The notes beneath the pieces are model-generated. The model searched no databases. It saw only the letters and a list, made by a program, of their open reading frames with translations, and was not told where the DNA came from. Of a stretch of 64,000 bases of DNA, positions 57,111-64,000 are shown piece after piece. The position numbers and the translations under genes are program-made. The DNA is from Bryoerythrophyllum caledonicum (Eukaryota; Streptophyta; Bryopsida; Pottiales; Pottiaceae), in assembly GCA_963971425.1 (NCBI GenBank), contig OZ020520.1, forward strand, positions 26,564,724 through 26,628,723, in the 5' to 3' direction. How positions within the stretch are numbered: the stretch's first letter is position 1; each line of letters begins with the position of its first letter.

Positions 57111-60100
57111 GTTCCCACAAGGTTTCAGATATAACCTTATAATCCGGCAAACAAAGGGGAAAAATAAAAGAATTAGGGAATAGAGTAGTGTAGAATAGTA
57201 CAACTACGTAGAAATAAAGAATAAAGATTCTAGACCTAACCGGAATCGTCAAAAAGCGTTATCCTCAGCACTTTTCCGGAACCAGACGTCCGGAGCATCT
57301 GGAGAATGTCCGGAATAATCCGGATCCGGAAACGACATCATGAGCCCGACAACATTGATGGATGACCGTACGTCGTGTTATATATAAAAGGGGTCAGAAA
57401 ATGAGAAGCTTCACCATTCTTCTTTGTCGTTTTCTGCTTTTATCTTCTCTCTCTCTTCTTCTTCCTTCCGTCTTCTATCGTGATAGTCCGGAGGTGTTCC
57501 GGTAGTTGAGGGCTTTTTGTGAGGTGAGTGCGTGCATGTGTCATCGGAGGGATTGTAAGGTTTGGAGGGTTCGATTTCCAACCATGGCTAAAGGAAGGAC
57601 CACCCGTAACAACAAGGGCTCAACGGAGACCTGGAGCGCCTCTGTCACTCCAACCATCCAAAGGGTCTTGCCGGTCATACCGACAGATCTAGAGGAGCGC
57701 GAAGTCCTCGAGCATTTTCTTGGTGTTATGGGATGTCAAGGACTGCTGGACGTTGCATGGGGCGTGAAGGACGAGCAAGTGGTGATGGAGCTGATGGGAG
57801 CTCCGGACAACAAGTACGATGGAACAATCCGGGCGCATCCGAAAACATGGAGAGCGCCGAAGTGGCAAAATACCTACGCTTTAAGGACGACATGGTGAAG
57901 GTGGCGGAACGGAAGGACGAGTATTTGAAGCAAGAGTTCACCCGAGACGCGGACCCCAAGGATGGCTTCAACGCTGAATATTTGTGCGACGAGGATGCGC
58001 ATATCGTGGTCCGATTCCTCAACCCGATTTCCCACCTGAAGAAGCCGAAGCGGGTCGTCTCCAAATGGGCGGCGACGTTCCTAGGAGCGCTGAGAGGGAA
58101 GATCTCAATCGACTGGGCCGCCCTAATGAACGACATGGTCGAATGGATGGTAAAAAACCTCTATAAGGTAAAGAAATCTGGAACTCCTCTAACATCCTAT
58201 ATCGTCCACCTCTACGCTCACCAGGAAGTACTGACGCCTTCGGAGCAAGACGTCTATGAAGAGCTCCTAAGCATCCAGAATTTAGGAGGGGTGGAGCCGG
58301 AGTCTCAGGAGGAGGAGGAAACGGAGGTTCCAGCCCCACCTCCGGTTGCCCATACCAGGAAGAGAAGCCAATCGATGCAAAGGAAACCCAAGCTGGCGAA
58401 TCCAAGCCAACATGACGAAACGCATGAGAGGCCGTAAGCAACTGGACCAGCATCAAGACTAGAACGGGTGCCAAGGGCGGAACCTTCTAAACTCACTGGA
58501 GTAGTAGGGCTTGACATCATGGAGCTCCTCAACCATGTGGCTCGGCGGGTTGTCCTCATCAACTAGCTGCACCCGAACGGCCTAGAAGTCATCGACAAGA
58601 TTCGGCAACAACTTGGAATCGAGGAGCTACTCCATATTATCCCCCGGATCACGGCGCTCAAGCACAACACGCTTCGGCTACAGACAATAGAAGACCAACA
58701 AGTTGCGATCATATGGAGTTGGGTCAAGATCTAGGAATAGTTGGACAGGATCGGGCAAATGTTTCGGCCCGGACTTTGATAGAAGTCCGGACGGCGCTTA
58801 ACTTTACGGAGGACCTGTCAATCTGAGCCTCCTCTTCAAGGACCGGCTCGAGAAGGAGGACAAGCAGAATCAAGTACAGATCATCCGATTCCTCCACGAT
58901 CACAGCTAGAAGATGAAGAAGACTTGGGTTCAGATGCATGAACTGGTGAAAAACATGTCTCCGGAAGGGCCGGAGACTCGAGGTATCCAAGCACCGGATG
59001 ACATGACTACCCCAGTGGGGGTCAAGACCACTCCGGACGTGGCAAGGCCTTTAGAAGTACATTTGAAGAGCTCCGGAAAGCGTAAGAAGGTTATGACAAC
59101 TCCGGAACTCGCCTCTCCGATGAGCTGGAGTAACTACATCCTACCTAGTACGGGAACCTCAAGGAACTGGAGAAGATGCTTCCAGAAGGACTCTCTCTTG
59201 GGACTCCTCTTGCATACCGGCTAACGCCTAGCTCACCAACTTCTAGCCACCGGAAGACTACACCGTCAATGGGAAGACGCCTAGTGGAAGATCCTCCTAG
59301 CCCGAGTACGAGCTTCCGGGACTTCCTCGGAAGACTTGTTGGGATGGACCACGGTGGTGGACTCACCAACGGAGGCAGTCCCAATGACGGAGTCGCCACC
59401 AACAGCTCCCAGATCCGGATCTCGAAGCCGACAGCCGAAAGCAACGCCTGGGGGACGGACACCGGAAGGATAGTGGTGGAGGAATCGCCTTGACGTAGGA
59501 GCTCTAGGCTGAAGGGTGTTTAGAACACCTCCTAGTCAGATCTAGGATTTTAGTTAGGGAATTTTTTAGTCACTTAGGTTTAGTAGCGATCAACAATGGG
59601 GCTCCAAATTGCACCCGACTATCAAACCCTAGACTAAGAAAATTCATACCTAGCTTAAAATTTAGGAATGTTAAACCCGGATCTCGGATCCAAAATTTTA
59701 GGATCTGAGCGCGGAATTATCGGACTTCTAGGGATAAGTTCTTTTTGTTGTTAGGATAAGATTTTTTGGATTTCTCGCGGATAAGATAGATTTAAAATTA
59801 GGAAAGTTAGCTAGTACTTAGTAGATGAGTTTTAGAAACTCATCATCTTGTTGTTCTTGCTGAGAACGTTTTTCAACTTATTACTATGTTGGTCATCTCA
59901 AACTTGTGGTGTTCAGTGTTTTCTTGTGAGGAACGGATCCCTTGTGGTCGGGATGTGGTGATTAAGTTCTTTCGTGGTGAGTATTAGAGTATTTGTATTT
60001 GAGGTAACCGGTTGGGACTTGCATTGGGAGAATGCCCGAAAGAGCTAGGGAAGAGATTAGAGAGAAGCCTGACATTCTTCAGGGTCCGGCGGTAGCTAGG

Positions 60101-60830
60101 AGGGGATGAGACGTATTACAGAGGTGTGCCTGGTAGTCTCTAAAGCACGGAAGATCCGTGTGAACCCGGATTCTGGTTGAGGTCGGGATCCCCCCTACGA
60201 TAGGAAAAAAAGCCTGATGTGTATGTCTAGAAGAAAATTTGCAAGCTGTAAGGCTCACTTGGTAGAACTACCATAGTACTGACCGGAACGTCGTTGTAGT
60301 CTGGATTAGCCTCTGCGTGACCGGGTCCCGATGGCCATCCGGATATTCTGAGACCCTGGGTCCAACAACAACAACCGTCCATTGGTTAGCGGAGTAGAGA
60401 GAGTGTGTGTCTAACCACAAGATAGTGGGGAATCCGGCCACTTACACAAATTGGATCAGTGGCCTTTTGGTCACTCGTTTAAACCGTCCGGAAGACTCTC
60501 TGGATGGAACAGAGATAAATAAAATTCCCTTCCAATTGTCGAGAAATTAGTTCCGGGAGCTATTGTAAGAAGTCCGGAATCCGGAAGGATCTGGATATTG
60601 AGCAAAGGAATGAGTAGGAAAGCTAACCTCTGGAGTAGTGTTTGGTAGTTTAGTTTTTTTTTGTGGTTTATTCAGAAAGAAACAATAGGTCTCTGTGGGA
60701 ACGACACCAGAGCGGTTTACTTTGGAAGCATTTAACGACAATTGAGTGTCTTCCGGAGGAATACTGACCCGAGGACTAGCAACATCAACTTGCAAATGGA
60801 GGACGCTAAAGCCCAACAATTGGGTGAAAG
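57104..60830 (+). mobile_element. Probable non-autonomous LTR-type element fossil
   Basis: Starts at TGTGGGAATCCG directly against the copia fossil. A promoter-like block with TATATATAAAAGG lies near 57,380, followed by a CT-rich leader. Gag-like frames of 130 and 234 codons (57,506-58,437) are rich in charged residues; after them come long stretches with CCGGA-rich phrases and no enzyme domain. I cannot find a second LTR, so family and ends are uncertain. It looks broken. Confidence 0.4.
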
Positions 60831-61429
60831 CACACTACGCAGCTACGCTTGTACGAATTTTTGTCCTAGCACAATTTAGGGCAGGGTGCAAGTTTGAACT
60901 CAATTTTAGATTAGATGATTTTATATTTTGGAAGAAAAATTAGTAGGTATAGCCCTATATCTTGCATATATTAAAGATTAAGAATCAAAATATTTTTTGC
61001 ATTAAAAAGAAACCTTATAATGAATACAAATATTAAATGTTGGTACTGTCCCAATGCATAATTCACATGTTTGTACTCATTATGTGAACTTATTGATAGC
61101 AATTTTACGTTTTAAAGAGCTATATATGATCCTCTACTCTTTGGCTACTATATTCCGCTTTTTAAATATGTTAATTGATAGCCAATTGACCAAAAATGTA
61201 ACAAATGTGATTTTTTTGAAAAGTTCCAAAACATGAGTTCAAAGGTTATTTTTTTCTAATTTTTTTTGGAACTACATACAACAACTATTGATGGAGATGG
61301 GCCAACAATTGAATTTTGAAAAAAATAATTCTTTCTCCTCATTTCTTGCATTGAAGATTATACTTCCTATTTTGCCATAGTTTTAAAAAAATTCTCAATG
61401 TGTGAATTGTAATTGGATGTCAATAGGTA

Positions 61430-61870
61430 CAACAAATCCACCATGTGCACAATAGGAAAGATATCCATGAACCCGCCGGGAATTTGGAGGCTCCAAATAT
61501 TGTACAATTTGTACATGTTGTACAATCTGTACAACGGCTAGGGGGGCGACCGTATTGTGCGATCACCCAATTGTTCTGGGAAAACTTGAATGATACAATG
61601 AAGAATCATGGGCTAGAGGAGACAAACTTCAAAGGATTCATGGGAGACAACGCTAGTGCAAATTGGCATGGTGTTTGGCAAGTTTATAGCAACGGCAATA
61701 AGGACAAATCCATGGAGAATAAAGAACAGACTTGCATATTCCATTGGACTAAGTGTCTTCAACGAGCCACTACGAGAAGCATGTTTCCCGGCTTCCAAGA
61801 GCAGCACATTGCCTTCTACAAGATCTGAAAAATCGCATAGACTCAAGAGAAGGCTCAAGCTCGGTGCAAT
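61430..61870 (+). pseudogene. MULE-like transposase fragment
   Basis: Open 61,445-61,828: NHGLEETNFKGFMGDNASAN, then SMENKEQTCIFHWTKCLQRA. The GDNA(S/Q)ANW and MENKE.TC.FHW pattern belongs to a transposase-derived family that I recall from mosses, lycophytes and ferns (Mutator-like DDE fold); the assignment is from memory. Both ends of the protein are missing. Confidence 0.55.
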
Positions 61871-61924
61871 GTAATTTGTGGGTGGTGGGTGTCTTCCAAT
61901 GCGACTACCAATACTGGGTGTCGA

Positions 61925-61975
61925 GTGGGGATTGCTATTTTGCGTGCGTAGAGTGGTGAGCGGTGAGCGGTGAAC
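61925..61975 (+). repeat. GTGAGCG heptamer repeats, copy 1 of a shared motif
   Basis: GGGGATTGCTATTTTGCGTG, then two to three GTGAGCG heptamers. The same motif order recurs at 63,817-63,870. Confidence 0.6.
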
Positions 61976-62269
61976 ATTTGTTTGTGAGCGTAGAGCCCAA
62001 AAAGTAAGTTATTTTTTGGAAATTGTGCGATAAAGTAAAAGTTCTGAAATATTTTTAGTTGGAAAATATTAATATTAGTAAAAATGATGGACCTATGACC
62101 GTGGAGTAGGATGCATGAATCTTGCAAAGAAACTGTTGATTTTGGTAGTACATGTATGTTACGGTAGAGAAAAGTTGCATTTTTCAAATAGAAAGGCCTA
62201 TCACCGTGGTGGTTAGTGTTTTCAATGATGACATGATATAATCTTTTGAGGTTGTAAATATAAAGGAAA

Positions 62270-62790
62270 TGGAAAGTTAGAGAAGGTCAGTTAGAGAGAG
62301 TTTGAGAGAGGGACAATGGGTGTTGGTTTAGGGCTAGGAAAAGAGGTAGTTGCAATGGGAGAATTATAAAGTACAGGAGAGGAGAGAGGTTAGGGAGTGT
62401 CAAAAGAGGGACATAGAAAGCTAGGGAGAGTTAGAGAGGCTTATGGAAAAGGACAATTGGAGACAAATAAGTAAGGGTTTGGGGAGAGGGTCAATTGGAA
62501 GGAGAGAGAGGGAGAGGAACATCAAAATCAAGGGAGAGGTAAAGCGTGCAATAGGGGGATGTTGAATTAGGGGGTCCAGAGAGAGTTAGAAAGAGTGAAG
62601 AAAAATCAAGAGGACGATTAGTAGGAGGAAAAGTTAGGGAAAGGAACAACTGGAGGAAAATGCAATTGGGACAAGGAGAATAAGAGAGTAAGAGAGAGCA
62701 ATCGAGAAAGCTGGGCACAATTGGACGGAGATTGAGGCGGCACAAAGAGAGTAGAAGAGATAAAAGAAACAAGGAAGAGTTTGGAAGATG
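62270..62790 (+). repeat. Long purine-rich tract
   Basis: About 520 bp with strongly A/G-biased plus strand (repeats of GGGAGAGG, GTTAGAGAGAG). The open frame on the minus strand here (62,491-62,772) is a by-product of the bias. Confidence 0.8.
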
Positions 62791-63816
62791 GATAGTTGAA
62801 TTGGCAGAGTTAATATTGACCGTTCTCTTATAATTTCAAAGCAAGTGAGAATCTCTATTCCTACTCGCCATCCCTCCCCTCAATCTCCGAGAAAATAGAA
62901 CAAGAGGTCGGCAAGAACATGTTCATGTATGAACTACGTGGGTGGCCATTTTATTCTTACTGGCTTTTCATTATAGTTGAAAGGAACAAGACATTGATAG
63001 AATACAATTCATGATTACTCTGCATTATAGTATTTAAGGAGCATAATCCGTAAAACTTGTTTAATCTCATTTGAACTGAAACTATGAGTGTGCATGAAGG
63101 CATCTACCTTTGCACCTAATCCATAGACTACGTTGAATATGTATTAGAGGTGCTTTCAATACGTCTATGTACCACGCTTGCAGTGCCACTTATCTGACAT
63201 CTCCTTAAAGGAATGGCAGTCGCAGCTAGGAAACTAATCAATTGTCAACAAATATTTAGAAACATTGGAAATGCTTCTAGACTTGAAGGTCACAATGCAA
63301 TCCAGAGTTGAAGGCGGAACCATCATAATTCTACAGATCTTCCCACTCATTGATAGGGCAGAGGCACAACTGTTATGATATTTTGTAGTTGGAGCTGAAG
63401 GATTTTTTCAAACATGTTCTTCATGTACCTCTTAGTGGGACATTTTGTAGAATTGGAGGGAGGAGGATAATCACTCAAGTATATGGATATATCTTCTCCA
63501 AACACCTTTGATAAACGTGTCAAGCAGATTTGATGTTTTGCAACCTAGTTGTAGTTGTATGTGACTTTGGTGGAAGATCTTTGGCTTCTACAAGCACATA
63601 TTTGGAATGAGATTACAAATCTAATGTTGTGAAGTCAACAATTGTAGAATCAATTCGACGTGCCTTGAGCCAAGCACGTGAGATGCAGGTCTTGTCAGGG
63701 CGATGTCAGTCAATTTCTGAATGAGGTGGGAGATCTATTATTTATTTTAGAGAGGCATTGAAAACTTCTTCACATTCCAGGTGAGGTTCATGTGTGCAAT
63801 AGTCGCCAGCACCGGG
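62791..63816. other. Gene-free region
   Basis: No gene recognised; all frames are short. It may be eroded transposon sequence. Confidence 0.4.
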
Positions 63817-63880
63817 CGGGGAATGCTATTTTGTGAGCAGTGAGCGGTGAGCGGTGAGCAGTGAGCAGAAATAATGGGGT
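63817..63880 (+). repeat. GTGAGCG/GTGAGCA heptamer repeats, copy 2
   Basis: GGGGAATGCTATTTTGTGAG, then five to six GTGAGCR heptamers. Downstream phrases (TATGGCCGTGGAT against TATGACCGTGGAG) also resemble copy 1, so both may be ends of one element family. Confidence 0.6.
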
Positions 63881-64000
63881 TTAGAGAAAAAAAAAGTGAG
63901 TTTTAAAACAAGTTTGTGTGCTGAAGACATTTTTTTAGCACACAAGAGGGTGTATGGCCGTGGATCATTTGATGCTATATTGAGTATGATGGTTAAAAAT

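Noticed and set aside
62491-62772. 93-codon Leu/Pro-rich minus-strand ORF
   Set aside because: Product of the purine-rich strand bias.

Overview
The window looks like nuclear DNA of a streptophyte plant, most likely a non-seed lineage (bryophyte, lycophyte, fern or charophyte-grade alga); I cannot narrow it further. The genes are split by many GT-AG introns and match plant families (SKIP5, MscS-like channel, plant FAN1, DOXC dioxygenase). The gene-poor DNA is AT-rich and packed with many transposon classes.

Gene-rich left end (1-10.4 kb): the 3' part of FAN1 (+), an apparently intronless BRCC36 (-) tail-to-tail with it, then a divergent SKIP5 F-box/beta-helix gene (+). Between BRCC36 and SKIP5 lies a ~1.2 kb degenerate satellite with a telo-box in most units. 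An unrecognised proline-rich, single-pass membrane protein gene follows. FAN1 and BRCC36 both belong to DNA crosslink/break repair families. One MITE family sits in introns of FAN1, SKIP5 and the MSL gene, and is not seen in the deserts.

10.4-27 kb is mainly mobile DNA. It holds tandem repeats, a TTAA-flanked MITE, and a 5'-truncated LINE (15,341-16,524) with a perfect 12-bp target duplication and a restriction-like-endonuclease C-terminus. A mosaic of exon-like fragments (UEV1/MMS2 and others) lies beside a Helitron-type 3' end. A degraded Helitron carries an open reading frame joining Rep to the C-terminal helicase part.

28.1-33.6 kb carries a complete 13-exon MscS-like (MSL10-type) channel gene.

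33.6-50 kb is a transposon desert. It contains TTAA-flanked elements with CCCCTAAA ends, a whole-length but decayed Tc1/mariner with exact ends, a Tourist-like MITE, foldback elements and two SINEs at 47.2-47.9 kb. The SINEs have different heads (5S rRNA and tRNA), but both end in the 3' tail of the LINE at 16.5 kb, including a 27-nt hairpin whose stem changes in a compensating way. This LINE/SINE partnership is the most interesting observation here.

50.8-53.6 kb carries a five-exon DOXC-class 2-oxoglutarate dioxygenase whose introns contain decayed duplications of its own exon edges. The right end (54-64 kb) is tandem repeats, broken LTR-retroelement fossils, a MULE-like transposase fragment and a long purine-rich tract.
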